Positions 37,176 to 46,500 are shown, numbered from the stretch's first letter. The stretch is DNA of 64,000 bases from Caballeronia catudaia (GCF_001544755.2 NZ_FCOF02000035.1:1-64000), one strand, 5' to 3'. Translations and numbers: made by a program. Notes: generated by a model not told the origin, from the letters alone.

Positions 37176-37940
37176 ATGGAAATTCAGATCGAACGCGCGG
37201 ATGGCGTGCTGAGCATCGTGCTCAATCGTCCCGAGAAGAAGAACGCGATCACCGCGGCGATGTATCAGGAAATGGCCGACGGACTCTACGAAGCCGAGAT
37301 GGACCCGAGCGTGCGCGCGGTGCTGATCCGCGCCGTCGGCACGACGTTCAGCGCGGGCAATGATCTCGACGACTTCCTGAAGGATCCGCCCAAAGGCTCC
37401 GACGCGCCCGTGTTTCAGTTTCTGCGGCGTATCAGCGGTTTTCCGAAGCCGATCGTGGCGGCGGTGGCGGGCACGGCGGTGGGCATCGGCACGACGATGC
37501 TCCTGCATTGCGACATCGTCTATGCGAGCCCGGGCGCGAAGTTTTCAGTGCCGTTTGCACAGTTGGGACTGTGTCCGGAAGCCGCGTCGAGTTTGTTGTT
37601 GCCGCGCACGGCGGGCTATCAGCGCGCGGCGGAAAAGCTCTTGCTGGGCGAGGCGTTCGACGTGAACGAAGCGATCGGCATGGGTTTCGTGAACGGCGCG
37701 ATCGATGCCGCCGAACTCGATGCCTACGCGTTCGACAAGGCGAAGCGGCTGGCGATGCTGCCGGCGTCGTCGCTGCGGGTGACCAAGTCGCTGATGAAAG
37801 GCGCGCAAGCCAGCGAAGTGGCCGCACGCATCGATGAGGAAGCCGCGCACTTCGCGCGCCTGCTCGTCGCGCCGGAAGCGCGCGAGGCGTTTCAGGCGTT
37901 CTTCGACAAGCGCAAGCCGAACTTCAGCCAGTTCGAATGA
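37176..37940 (+). CDS. crotonase-fold protein, probably delta3-delta2-enoyl-CoA isomerase
   Basis: 254 residues. The oxyanion loop FSAGNDLDDF and GTAVGIGTTMLLHCD are crotonase features, but Thr106/Thr107 stand where hydratases have the first catalytic Glu (GGGCE) and the second Glu position is also not conserved. Instead Glu135 in GLCPEAASSLLLP aligns with the single catalytic Glu of ECI2-type isomerases (SPEGCSS). An isomerase for unsaturated fatty acids therefore fits better than a hydratase, and the upstream FadN-like protein already provides hydratase activity. GGAG precedes the ATG at 37176. Confidence 0.82.
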   Translation: MEIQIERADGVLSIVLNRPEKKNAITAAMYQEMADGLYEAEMDPSVRAVLIRAVGTTFSAGNDLDDFLKDPPKGSDAPVFQFLRRISGFPKPIVAAVAGTAVGIGTTMLLHCDIVYASPGAKFSVPFAQLGLCPEAASSLLLPRTAGYQRAAEKLLLGEAFDVNEAIGMGFVNGAIDAAELDAYAFDKAKRLAMLPASSLRVTKSLMKGAQASEVAARIDEEAAHFARLLVAPEAREAFQAFFDKRKPNFSQFE

Positions 37941-37946
37941 GCGGCG

Positions 37947-38774
37947 TCATTCCACGTCGTATTCGACGAAGCTGTTCTCGCGCGCGAAGCTGACGAGCCG
38001 CAGGCCCGCCTGCTTCGCAATCGCGATGGCGAGGGATGTGGGCGCGGAAATCGTCGCGATCATCGGCACGCCGACGCGCGCCGACTTGCGCACGAGCTCG
38101 TAGCTCGCGCGGCTCGACAGGAACACGAAGCCTTGAGTCGCGTCCTCGCGCCTGAGAATCAACTGACCGATGAGCTTGTCGAGCGCGTTATGCCGCCCGA
38201 CATCTTCGAACGCGTAGCGCACGGCGCCGGTTTCATCGCACCAGGCGGCGGCGTGCAGGCCGCCCGTCAGCTTCGTCAACCGTTGATAGGCGGGCAATTC
38301 GCGCGCGGCGCGCTCGATCGCATCGGATGCGAGGCGCGCGAGAAAGCCCGTGTCCGGCACGCGTTCGGGCTGAAGATCCAGCAAGTCGATGCTCTCGATG
38401 CCGCACACGCCGCAACCCGTGCGGCCCGCCAGCGCGCGCCGCTTGTCCTTGAGCGCCGCGAACGCCTGCTGCACGACCTGCAGATGCACTTCGGCATGCG
38501 GCAAGGCGACGCCGTCGTCGCGGAAATAGACTTCGATGTCGTGGATATCGCTGCCGCGTTCGACGATGCCTTCCGTCAGGGAAAAGCCCACGGCGAAGGC
38601 TTCGAGATCGCGCGGGGTGCACATCATCACCGCATGCGAGATGCCGTTGAACACGAGCGCGACGGGCCATTCCTGACCGACGTGATCCGCCGCGATCGTG
38701 CTTTCGCCTTTGCGATGCCGGCGCACCTGGCGCTCGACGAAGCCGGGTTGATCGTCGGTTTCGAGTTGATTCAC
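37947..38774 (-). CDS. fdhD: formate dehydrogenase accessory sulfurtransferase FdhD
   Basis: 275 residues from a GTG start at 38774 with GGAGCAGC upstream. The conserved CGVCG motif lies in RTGCGVCGIES and the C-terminal EDVGRHNALDKLIGQ and SSRASYELVRKSARVGVPM segments are FdhD signatures. FdhD transfers sulfur from IscS to the molybdenum cofactor for formate dehydrogenase. No formate dehydrogenase lies in the window. It is convergent with the crotonase gene and divergent from the nitrate-reductase-associated gene. Confidence 0.93.
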   Translation of the reverse strand: MNQLETDDQPGFVERQVRRHRKGESTIAADHVGQEWPVALVFNGISHAVMMCTPRDLEAFAVGFSLTEGIVERGSDIHDIEVYFRDDGVALPHAEVHLQVVQQAFAALKDKRRALAGRTGCGVCGIESIDLLDLQPERVPDTGFLARLASDAIERAARELPAYQRLTKLTGGLHAAAWCDETGAVRYAFEDVGRHNALDKLIGQLILRREDATQGFVFLSSRASYELVRKSARVGVPMIATISAPTSLAIAIAKQAGLRLVSFARENSFVEYDVE

Positions 38775-38962
38775 TTTTGCTGCTCCAGACCGGTTCTTCA
38801 AGTAAAGTCGGGTACGTGACTTGCTGCCCGTTCTTGCTGTTCGCGTGCGTGATCGTGCGGAGCAGCGGCTCGCCAGCAATGGTTCCAGCCAGATCCAAGG
38901 CCCTACAATAACTTAAGGTGGCGTTGCGCGTCGCGCACCCCCTCAATCCAACGAGGCTTGTT

Positions 38963-39442
38963 ATGGGACTCTATGACGCCGCGCGTCTTTTCGAATTCGA
39001 AGTCGAATCTTCTGACAATCTGCGCTTCCTACCGCTTGCCGTGCGCTTTAATCTCGACCGCTTCGGCATGCGCATCACGCTCGATCAATGGCAGCAGCTT
39101 CCCCATGCGGATCGTGTGCTGCTCGCGCGCTTTCCCGTCGAAGACGATGCCGAACTCGAGAAGAACTTCGACCTCGCGCTCGAAGAGATGATGAAGACGC
39201 ACGCCAACGCAGCGCCGGAGCAGATCGAGCGCGATCCCGAACCCGTGTGGGCGCATGCCGACGCCGTGCCCGAAGCCGTGATCCGGCAAAGCAGCCTGTG
39301 CGGCGTGAGCGCCCCGAGCCTCGATCGCTGGGGCGCTCTCGACCGTTTCCAGCGTTACGCGCTCGCGAAACTCTCGCGCAACACGGACAAGGTCAATCAC
39401 GACTTCCTGCCCGCGATGCGAGAGTTCGGGCTTGCCGAGTGA
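38963..39442 (+). CDS. nitrate-reductase-associated protein (conserved hypothetical)
   Basis: 159 residues. FEFEVESSDNLRFLPLAVRFNLDRFGMRITLDQWQQL and the terminal FQRYALAKLSRNTDKVNHDFLPAMREF match a conserved family annotated as nitrate reductase associated protein because of its genome neighbours in cyanobacteria. Its biochemical role is unknown. Here it neighbours fdhD rather than nitrate reductase; both are linked to molybdoenzymes. Confidence 0.75.
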   Translation: MGLYDAARLFEFEVESSDNLRFLPLAVRFNLDRFGMRITLDQWQQLPHADRVLLARFPVEDDAELEKNFDLALEEMMKTHANAAPEQIERDPEPVWAHADAVPEAVIRQSSLCGVSAPSLDRWGALDRFQRYALAKLSRNTDKVNHDFLPAMREFGLAE

Positions 39443-39639
39443 GCGCAGTAGTGCGCAAACGTTAAGCGTCCGCTTTCTTCGGATTATTTGCAGGCCAGCC
39501 CTAAATATGGGGCGAGCGGTGCCGTTATTGGGCGTTATCCATTAATCGCGGTGTGGACGAGATGCACGCCGCGCATTCGCGTGGACGCGCCTGCCTTCGA
39601 TGCGCGTCCGATGCGCACCAAAGGATTCGCCCGCCGCTC

Positions 39640-42600
39640 ATGACTCGATTCCTTTCCAGGGGTTTGCTCGTCAACATCGCTGTCGTATTGGCCGCGCTCG
39701 GCGCGAATGCGTTCGTCGCGTGTGAACGCATCGGCGGATTGCGCGACAGCGACGCACGCATGCTGCGCTCGATGAGCCTCCTGCGCGATCTCGCGGCCTA
39801 TCGCGGCTCGCTCGGCGAATCGCTCACGCAACTGGGCCGCTTCGAAGCGACCGGTATCGCCGACACCGAAGCGCGCCATCAGGAGCGCGTGGCGCATCTC
39901 GACGCGCTCGAAAGCGGCCTGCGCGCGCAGTTCGCGATGGAGCCCGGCATGAGCGCCGCGTTCGATGCGCTCACCAGGCGCGCCGCCGCGATGCGCCGCG
40001 ATGCCGATCGCGCGTTCGAGCAGGCGAAGACCGCCCAACCCGACGACTCGCGCGCCTGGGCCGATGCCGCGTTCGTCACGCTCGGCGAAGACCAGCAGGC
40101 CGTGGACGAGGAACTCGCGGTCGTGCGCACTCGGATCGACAACGCGACGGTCACCGCGCTCGACGGGTCCGCGCAGGCATCGAGCGGCACGATGCTGCTG
40201 CTCGTCTTCACGATGCTCGCGGGCAGCGGCGTGCTCATCTATCTGTTCGCGAGCCACGAGCGGCAGTCGCGTGAAAAGCTCGGCGTCGTGCGCGCGCGGC
40301 AACGCAGCAACGAGCGCTTTCGCGGCATGTTCGAGGCGCATCCGGTGCCGATGTGGATCGTCGATCGCGAAACGATGCGCTTCATCGCCGTGAATCCGGC
40401 GGCGATCGAACGCTTCGGCTTCAACGAGCCGGAGTTCATGAACATGACGCTGCGCGATCTGCATCATGCCGACGACTTCGACAGCTTCGCCGCCCGTCTC
40501 GCGCGCAGCGGCGCCGAAGCGGGCGACCGGCCGATGTCGGCGATGTCGGGGCAAGGACCGGCGGGCGTGTGGCGTTATCGCTGCAAGGATGGCGCGATCG
40601 TCAGCGCCGACGTGTCGCATCACGCGCTCGCGTATTCGAACCGGCCGGGCATCTTCATGCTGGCGAACGACGTCACGGACCGCATCAACGCGGAAGCGGA
40701 AGCGCGGCGCTCGAACGAGATGCTCGAAGCGGTCATCGACAATATTCCGCAGCGTGTGTTCTGGAAGGACCGCGAGCTGCGCTATCTCGGCTGCAACAAC
40801 GCGTTCGCGCGCGATGCGGGTCTTGCGTACAACGAGCAGGTCATCGGCAAGACGGATTACGAGCTGCCATGGAGCGCGCTCGCGGATATCGTGCGCGCCG
40901 ACGACGAGGAGGTAATCGTCACTACCGTGCCGAAGATGCATCACGAGCGCGATATCGTAATGGGCGATCAGCTGCGCACGGTCGTGTCCAGCAAGCTGCC
41001 GCTGCTCGACGGCGAAGGCGAGACGATCGGCGTACTCGGCTCCTATCACGACGTCACCGATCACAAGCGCGCCGAGCTCGCGCTGCGTCTGCAAAGCCGC
41101 GCGCTCGATGCCAGCGTCAACGCGATTCTGATCACGGGCGTCGTCGACGGCGCGAACGTCATCGAATATGCGAATCCGGCGTTCAAGCGCATCACCGGCT
41201 ACGACCCGAGCGAGGTCATCGGACATGATTGCCGCTTTTTGCATGGCCCGGACGGTGATCAGGACGGACTCACATCGATTCGCCGCGCGCTTGCCGTGAA
41301 CACGGAAGCAAGCGTCGTGGTGCGCAACTATCGCAAGGACGGCGCGCTCTTCTGGAATCAGCTTTTCGTCGCGCCCGTGCCGAACGCGCAGGGACTGACC
41401 ACTCATCACATCGGCATCATCAACGACGTGACCGACCTGATGCGCTATCAGGAAGAGCTCGAATATCAGGCGAATTACGACACGCTCACGCGCCTGCCCA
41501 ACCGCAATCTGCTGAAGGATCGGCTTCAGCATGCGATCGAGGCGGCGCGGCGGCGCGAGACGAAGATCGCCGTCGTATTCATGGATCTCGATGGCTTCAA
41601 GAACGTCAACGACAGTCTCGGCCACAGTGTCGGCGACCGGCTGCTCGCGGTGATCGCGGAGCGGCTCGCGCGCTCGGCGCGGTCGAGCGATACGGTCGCG
41701 CGTCACGGCGGCGACGAGTTCGTCGTCGTGCTGCCCGATCTCACCGACGAAGCCGGCCTGATCGCGTGGATGGAGCGCACGCGCGCGGCGATTTCGGAAC
41801 CGGTATGGCTCGACGACACCGAACTGTATGTTGGTTGCAGCATGGGCGCGAGCCTCTTCCCGCAAGATGGCGACGACGCCGAAACCGTCATGAAGAAGGC
41901 CGATCTCGCGATGTACCGCGCGAAGGACATGGGCCGCAACACGTACCAGTTCTATCAGCCGGAGATGAACGCGAGCGTCGGCGCGCGCATGAATCTCGAA
42001 CGCCGCTTGCGGCGCGCGCTGCGCGACGGCGAGTTCCTGCTGCACTATCAGCCGCAGGTGGACATGAACTCGCGTCAGATCGTCGGCATCGAAGCGCTCG
42101 TGCGCTGGTGCGATCCGGAACAAGGGCTCGTGTCGCCGGCGTCGTTCATTCCGGTGGCGGAAGAGAGCGGGCTGATCGGGCCGCTGTCGGAGTGGGTGCT
42201 GCGCGAGGCGTGCCGCCAGAACAAGGCCTGGCAGGATGCCGGGCTGCCGCCGGCGCGCGTGTCGGTGAATCTGTCGGCGCGGCATTTCCAGCAGCGCGAC
42301 ATCGCGCGGCTCGTGACGTCCGTGCTCGAAGAAACGGGGCTGGAGCCGCGCTATCTCGAACTCGAACTCACGGAAAGCGCGATCATGCGCAACGCCGAGG
42401 AAGCCATCACGATGCTTTCCGAGCTATCGGCGCTGGGTATCGGCATTGCTATCGACGACTTCGGCACCGGCTATTCGAGCCTTTCGTATCTGAAGCGCTT
42501 TCCGGTGCATCGGCTGAAGATCGATCGCTCGTTCGTCGCGGATATCGGCGCGTCGAGCGACGATGAAACCATCACGGCGGCGATCATCGCGCTCGCGCAT

Positions 42601-42762
42601 TCGCTGGAACTGCAGGTGATCGCGGAAGGCGTGGAGACGCACGCGCAGCACGACTTCCTGCGCGAACGCGACTGCGACGAGATGCAAGGCTACCTGTTCT
42701 CACGCCCGATGCCGCACGAGGCGATTCCGGGCCTGTTGCAGCGAGGCGTGCTGCCTCACTGA
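39640..42762 (+). CDS. membrane PAS/LOV-like/GGDEF/EAL cyclic-di-GMP protein
   Basis: 1040 residues. Two membrane spans (about 5-25 and 182-205) bracket a helical periplasmic sensor. Three PAS domains follow (about 225-340, 350-470, 488-605). The third has LOV-like features: Cys531 in GHDCRFLHG, Arg532, Arg548, Asn563 and Asn573. The cyclase motif GGDEF begins at residue 690 with an RSSD inhibitory site upstream, and the phosphodiesterase begins with EAL at about 818 and keeps DDFGTGYSSLSYL, so both activities look intact. Start at 39640 places the first membrane span at the N-terminus; an upstream ATG at 39553 is in frame. Confidence 0.92.
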   Translation: MTRFLSRGLLVNIAVVLAALGANAFVACERIGGLRDSDARMLRSMSLLRDLAAYRGSLGESLTQLGRFEATGIADTEARHQERVAHLDALESGLRAQFAMEPGMSAAFDALTRRAAAMRRDADRAFEQAKTAQPDDSRAWADAAFVTLGEDQQAVDEELAVVRTRIDNATVTALDGSAQASSGTMLLLVFTMLAGSGVLIYLFASHERQSREKLGVVRARQRSNERFRGMFEAHPVPMWIVDRETMRFIAVNPAAIERFGFNEPEFMNMTLRDLHHADDFDSFAARLARSGAEAGDRPMSAMSGQGPAGVWRYRCKDGAIVSADVSHHALAYSNRPGIFMLANDVTDRINAEAEARRSNEMLEAVIDNIPQRVFWKDRELRYLGCNNAFARDAGLAYNEQVIGKTDYELPWSALADIVRADDEEVIVTTVPKMHHERDIVMGDQLRTVVSSKLPLLDGEGETIGVLGSYHDVTDHKRAELALRLQSRALDASVNAILITGVVDGANVIEYANPAFKRITGYDPSEVIGHDCRFLHGPDGDQDGLTSIRRALAVNTEASVVVRNYRKDGALFWNQLFVAPVPNAQGLTTHHIGIINDVTDLMRYQEELEYQANYDTLTRLPNRNLLKDRLQHAIEAARRRETKIAVVFMDLDGFKNVNDSLGHSVGDRLLAVIAERLARSARSSDTVARHGGDEFVVVLPDLTDEAGLIAWMERTRAAISEPVWLDDTELYVGCSMGASLFPQDGDDAETVMKKADLAMYRAKDMGRNTYQFYQPEMNASVGARMNLERRLRRALRDGEFLLHYQPQVDMNSRQIVGIEALVRWCDPEQGLVSPASFIPVAEESGLIGPLSEWVLREACRQNKAWQDAGLPPARVSVNLSARHFQQRDIARLVTSVLEETGLEPRYLELELTESAIMRNAEEAITMLSELSALGIGIAIDDFGTGYSSLSYLKRFPVHRLKIDRSFVADIGASSDDETITAAIIALAHSLELQVIAEGVETHAQHDFLRERDCDEMQGYLFSRPMPHEAIPGLLQRGVLPH

Positions 42763-42772
42763 ATCCGCGTGC

Positions 42773-43168
42773 TCAGTCGAGCGACGGCAGCACGCGCGGA
42801 CGGCGGTCGCGGTCCGTCGCGACATAGGTGAGCGTGGCTTCCGTCACCTTGACGAGTTCTTCCGCGAGGCTCATGCGCTGCGCCCAGACCTCGACCGATA
42901 CCGTGACGGACGTATTGCCCGTCTTCACGATATCGGCGTAGAAGCTCAAAAGGTCGCCGACGAACACCGGATGCTTGAACAGAAACGAATTCACCGCGAC
43001 GGTCGCGACGCGGCCATTCGCGCGGCGGCTCGCGGGGATGGAGCCGGCGATATCGACCTGCGCCATGATCCATCCGCCGAAGACGTCGCCGTGAACGTTG
43101 GCGTCGCTGGGCTGCGGCACGACGCGCAGCGCGACGTGCTTTTCGGGAAGTGTCGATTGATCGGCCAT
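42773..43168 (-). CDS. acyl-CoA thioesterase (hotdog fold, YciA-like)
   Basis: 131 residues. NVHGDVFGGWIMAQVDIAGSI contains the hotdog helix with the catalytic Asp, and VAVNSFLFKHPVFVGDLLSFYADIVKTG is typical of YciA/BACH-type thioesterases, which hydrolyse acyl-CoAs in the cytoplasm. Start ATG at 43168 matches the family N-terminus; the open frame extends upstream to 43393. It diverges from the Atm1-type exporter gene. Confidence 0.88.
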   Translation of the reverse strand: MADQSTLPEKHVALRVVPQPSDANVHGDVFGGWIMAQVDIAGSIPASRRANGRVATVAVNSFLFKHPVFVGDLLSFYADIVKTGNTSVTVSVEVWAQRMSLAEELVKVTEATLTYVATDRDRRPRVLPSLD

Positions 43169-43401
43169 GAAAGATGTCCCGGTTTGCAAGGCGCAAGCGT
43201 TGGCTCGCGGCGCCAAGCGGCCCCTCGAACCTTCTGCGACAATGCTTATTTGTGAAGAGCCCATCGGCGCGAGGCAATGACTCGATAACGCCAAGGCTCG
43301 CAGTAAATTGTACGGGAAGCATGCATCAGACGTGCTCCCCCTTCGACTATAAGCGTCCCCGACGCCGCGCCCCAACGCGACGCGCTCACACAATACGACT
43401 C

Positions 43402-45291
43402 ATGCGCCGCTACTCCAACAGCGAGCCCGCCCCGATGGCCCAGGGTCCGCGCAACGACTGGCAGACGATCCGCTCGCTGCTGCCTTATCTCACCACGTAC
43501 AAATGGCGCGTCGCGTTCGCGCTGACTTGCCTGATCGGCGCGAAGGTCGCGAACCTCGGCGTGCCGATCGTGATGAAGCGCATCGTCGATGGCCTGGCGT
43601 CCGTGCAGCATCTCACCGCGCTCGGACGCGCGACCGATGCGCCGGGCATCGTGCTGATCGGCGGCATCGGGCTGCTCGTGATCGCGTATGCGGCCGCGCG
43701 GCTGTCGACCTCGCTTTTCACCGAGCTGCGCGAACTGCTCTTCGCCAAGGTCACCGAAAGCGCGGTTCGGCAACTTGCGCTGCAGGTGTTTCGTCATCTG
43801 CATTCGCTGTCGCTGCGCTTTCATCTGGAGCGGCAGACGGGCGGCATGTCGCGCGACATCGAGCGCGGCACGCGCGGCATCCAGCAACTCGTTTCCTATT
43901 CGCTCTACAGCATCCTGCCGACGCTCGTCGAAGTCGGACTCGTGCTCGCGTTCTTCGTGACGAAATACGAAGCGTATTACGCGATCGTCACGTTCATCGC
44001 GCTCGTCACGTATATCGTGTTCACGGTGAAAGTGACCGAGTGGCGCACGCACTTTCGCCGCACGATGAACGATCTCGATTCGAAGGCGAACTCGCGGGCG
44101 ATCGATTCGCTGCTCAACTACGAGACCGTGAAGTATTTCGGCAACGAAGCGTGGGAAGCGCGCCGTTACGATGAGAACCTGCAGCGTTATCGGGCGGCTG
44201 CGATCAAGTCGCAGCGCTCGCTGTCGATGCTGAACTTCGGGCAGCAGACGATCATCGGCGTCGGGCTCGTGTTCATTCTGTGGCGCGCCACTCAAGGCGT
44301 GATGGCGGGCCGTCTCACGCTCGGCGATCTCGTGCTCATCAACACGTTCATGCTGCAGCTCTATATCCCGCTGAATTTCCTCGGCGTGGTGTATCGCGAG
44401 CTGAAGCAGGCGCTGACCGACATGGACCGCATGTTCACGCTGCTCGGCGCGGGCCGCGAAGTGCCCGATGCGCCGAACGCGCTGCCGCTCGCCGTGCGCG
44501 GCGGCGAAGTGCGTTTCGTGAACGTGAGCTTCGCGTATGAAAAGGCGCGGCAGATTCTGCACGGCGTCGATTTCACGATTCCAGCAGGAACGACGACGGC
44601 CGTGGTCGGGCACAGCGGTTCGGGCAAATCGACGCTCGGGCGGTTGCTCTTTCGTTTCTACGATCTCGATCGCGCGCAGGGCGGGGGCATCGAGATCGAC
44701 GGGCAGGACATTCGCGACGTGACGCAGGATTCGTTGCGTGCGGCGATCGGCATCGTGCCGCAGGACACCGTGCTGTTCAACGACTCGATCTACTACAACA
44801 TCGCGTACGGGCGGCCGTCCGCGAGCCGCGAGGAAGTCATCGCGGCGGCGCGCGCGGCGCATATCCACGAGTTCATCGAGGCGCTGCCGGCGGGTTACGA
44901 CACGGCGGTCGGCGAGCGCGGACTAAAGTTGTCGGGCGGCGAGAAGCAGCGCGTGGCGATCGCCCGAACGTTGCTCAAGAACCCGCCCATTTTGATCTTC
45001 GACGAAGCCACGTCCGCGCTCGATTCGAAATCCGAGCGCGCGATCCAGCGCGAACTCGATTCGATCGCGCGTGAAAGGACGACGCTCATCATCGCGCATC
45101 GGCTGTCGACGGTCGTGCATGCGCAGCAGATCATCGTGATGGATCACGGGCGCATCGTGGAGCGGGGCACGCATGCGGAATTGTTGAGCGCGGGCGGTTT
45201 GTTCGCGCAGATGTGGGCGTTGCAGCAGCAGAGGGCGGGCGAGGCGCACGACAGTGCCGCGACCGAGGACGCGCATACCGCGGGCGCGTAG
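43402..45291 (+). CDS. ABC exporter, Atm1-type half-transporter
   Basis: 629 residues from the ATG at 43402 (an ATG at 43435 is also possible). N-terminal six-helix membrane domain with the Atm1-like segment SRAIDSLLNYETVKYFGNEAWEARRYDENL, then an ATPase with Walker A GHSGSGKST, signature LSGGEKQR, Walker B ILIFDEA and the H-loop IIAHRLSTV. Atm1 and bacterial relatives export glutathione-linked sulfur species or metal conjugates. The YFGNE and QTIIGVGLVFILW segments are characteristic of this subgroup. Confidence 0.88.
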   Translation: MRRYSNSEPAPMAQGPRNDWQTIRSLLPYLTTYKWRVAFALTCLIGAKVANLGVPIVMKRIVDGLASVQHLTALGRATDAPGIVLIGGIGLLVIAYAAARLSTSLFTELRELLFAKVTESAVRQLALQVFRHLHSLSLRFHLERQTGGMSRDIERGTRGIQQLVSYSLYSILPTLVEVGLVLAFFVTKYEAYYAIVTFIALVTYIVFTVKVTEWRTHFRRTMNDLDSKANSRAIDSLLNYETVKYFGNEAWEARRYDENLQRYRAAAIKSQRSLSMLNFGQQTIIGVGLVFILWRATQGVMAGRLTLGDLVLINTFMLQLYIPLNFLGVVYRELKQALTDMDRMFTLLGAGREVPDAPNALPLAVRGGEVRFVNVSFAYEKARQILHGVDFTIPAGTTTAVVGHSGSGKSTLGRLLFRFYDLDRAQGGGIEIDGQDIRDVTQDSLRAAIGIVPQDTVLFNDSIYYNIAYGRPSASREEVIAAARAAHIHEFIEALPAGYDTAVGERGLKLSGGEKQRVAIARTLLKNPPILIFDEATSALDSKSERAIQRELDSIARERTTLIIAHRLSTVVHAQQIIVMDHGRIVERGTHAELLSAGGLFAQMWALQQQRAGEAHDSAATEDAHTAGA

Positions 45292-45317
45292 AACGGTCGC
45301 GGTGCACGGTTCGCTGC

Positions 45318-46421
45318 TTACGGATGGTTGTTCGAATACCAGTACCGAAGCTCGAATGCCGCGCCCAGCGCGATATTCTGCTGCAGATAATACTGCTCGC
45401 GGTTCATCAGCTCAGTGGGATCGGCTGCGGAGCAGCACTTCCAGTTGATGGTCGTGAACTGTTCGACGTTCATGCCGATATTCGTGAAGGGAAAAAGTCC
45501 TTTCACGAAGACATACCAGCTCGCGGCGTCCTCCTTCGTCATCCGCGGATAGAAGCTCGCCATCGAGCCGACGTGGTCTTGCATATGCAGCCAGAGCGGT
45601 CCGCCATTGTTCGCCTGATATGCGTTATACGGACGCACGCCCGAGCGAACGTTATTGAAGAATGTCTTGAGGTTGGTCTCCAACACGGTCTTGTCGGCCG
45701 CGCCCACGTTGTCAGGCAGCGCCTGGAAGCCGGGCGACCAGATGAACGCACGGTTGGGAGCCACCGTCGACAGATCCTCGACGTGCTGGATCATGAACGC
45801 CTCGTAGCCTTGTTCGACCGCCGGATCGGCGAACGCTTCGAGCAGCGCTTCCTGAGTGACATACCAGTGATAGACCACCTTCGGATTGTTCGACTTGCTC
45901 ACATAGTCCTGAAAGGCTTGGGCGACCTTCAGCGAGCGCTGCAGCATGTTCGTGCGGAAGTTCGGATCCTTGATTCCATCGCGATACGTGATCCATTTAT
46001 CGTCCGTACCCGCGGGCTTCGCGCCGTTCAGATCGACCGTGCCGACGAAGACGTTGTCGAAATTGCATAGCCCGTTGCCGCCCGGAAAGTAAGGCAGCAA
46101 TGCGTCGATCCTGTCGGTCAACAGGACGTCGTTCGCCGTCGGCGTGGTTTCCAGCGGGGAAGCGTCTGGATCGGCGGAAGCGACATCCATCAGCACGAGG
46201 TTCTGAATGAGCCCAGGCTTCGCGCGATCGCGATGCTCCGCGCAGATGTAGTCCATCTTCGAAACCAGATCGCTTGTCGACGTGCCCCAGCTCGCAACCT
46301 GGATCATGATGCTCTTGGGTTGACCTCCGGTCGTGGCCGGTGCGGCCGAAGCGTTGCCTGAGCAAACGGAAACAAGCATCGCGACGAGTGCCGCGATGCG
46401 TAAAGTTTTGACGATGCGCAC
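45318..46421 (-). CDS. exported protein of unrecognised family
   Basis: 367 residues. The N-terminus (MRIVKTLRIAALVAMLVSV, then Ala-Ser-Ala) is a clear Sec signal peptide. Mature features: an early strand IMIQVASWGTSTSDLVSKM, several aromatic-rich strand-helix units (VVYHWYVTQEALLEAF, AFIWSPGFQALPDN, PLWLHMQDHVGSM) and the end AFELRYWYSNNHP. The spacing recalls a secreted TIM-barrel glycoside hydrolase, but I cannot place the family or name catalytic residues. Its leader holds a long inverted repeat (46444-46500). It lies downstream of narK in the same direction, 170 bp away. Confidence 0.7.
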   Translation of the reverse strand: MRIVKTLRIAALVAMLVSVCSGNASAAPATTGGQPKSIMIQVASWGTSTSDLVSKMDYICAEHRDRAKPGLIQNLVLMDVASADPDASPLETTPTANDVLLTDRIDALLPYFPGGNGLCNFDNVFVGTVDLNGAKPAGTDDKWITYRDGIKDPNFRTNMLQRSLKVAQAFQDYVSKSNNPKVVYHWYVTQEALLEAFADPAVEQGYEAFMIQHVEDLSTVAPNRAFIWSPGFQALPDNVGAADKTVLETNLKTFFNNVRSGVRPYNAYQANNGGPLWLHMQDHVGSMASFYPRMTKEDAASWYVFVKGLFPFTNIGMNVEQFTTINWKCCSAADPTELMNREQYYLQQNIALGAAFELRYWYSNNHP

Positions 46422-46443
46422 TTGATTTGATTCGCCTCTTGAA

Positions 46444-46500
46444 GATTGGTTGGCAGCGAACGAGCACCGGATGCGGGCCTGTTCGCTGCATCAACCAATC
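46444..46500 (-). repeat. long inverted repeat in the leader of the exported-protein gene
   Basis: GATTGGTTG-x-CAGCGAAC pairs with GTTCGCTG-xxx-CAACCAATC: 9 plus 8 bp of perfect stem interrupted only by an asymmetric bulge, around a 19-nt loop. It lies 23-79 bp upstream of the start codon. No T tract follows on the minus strand, so it is not an obvious terminator for narK. Confidence 0.7.

Noticed and set aside
39535..42285. A 916-codon minus-strand frame opposite the GGDEF/EAL gene
   Set aside because: Same GC artefact; the plus strand carries four intact, ordered domains.
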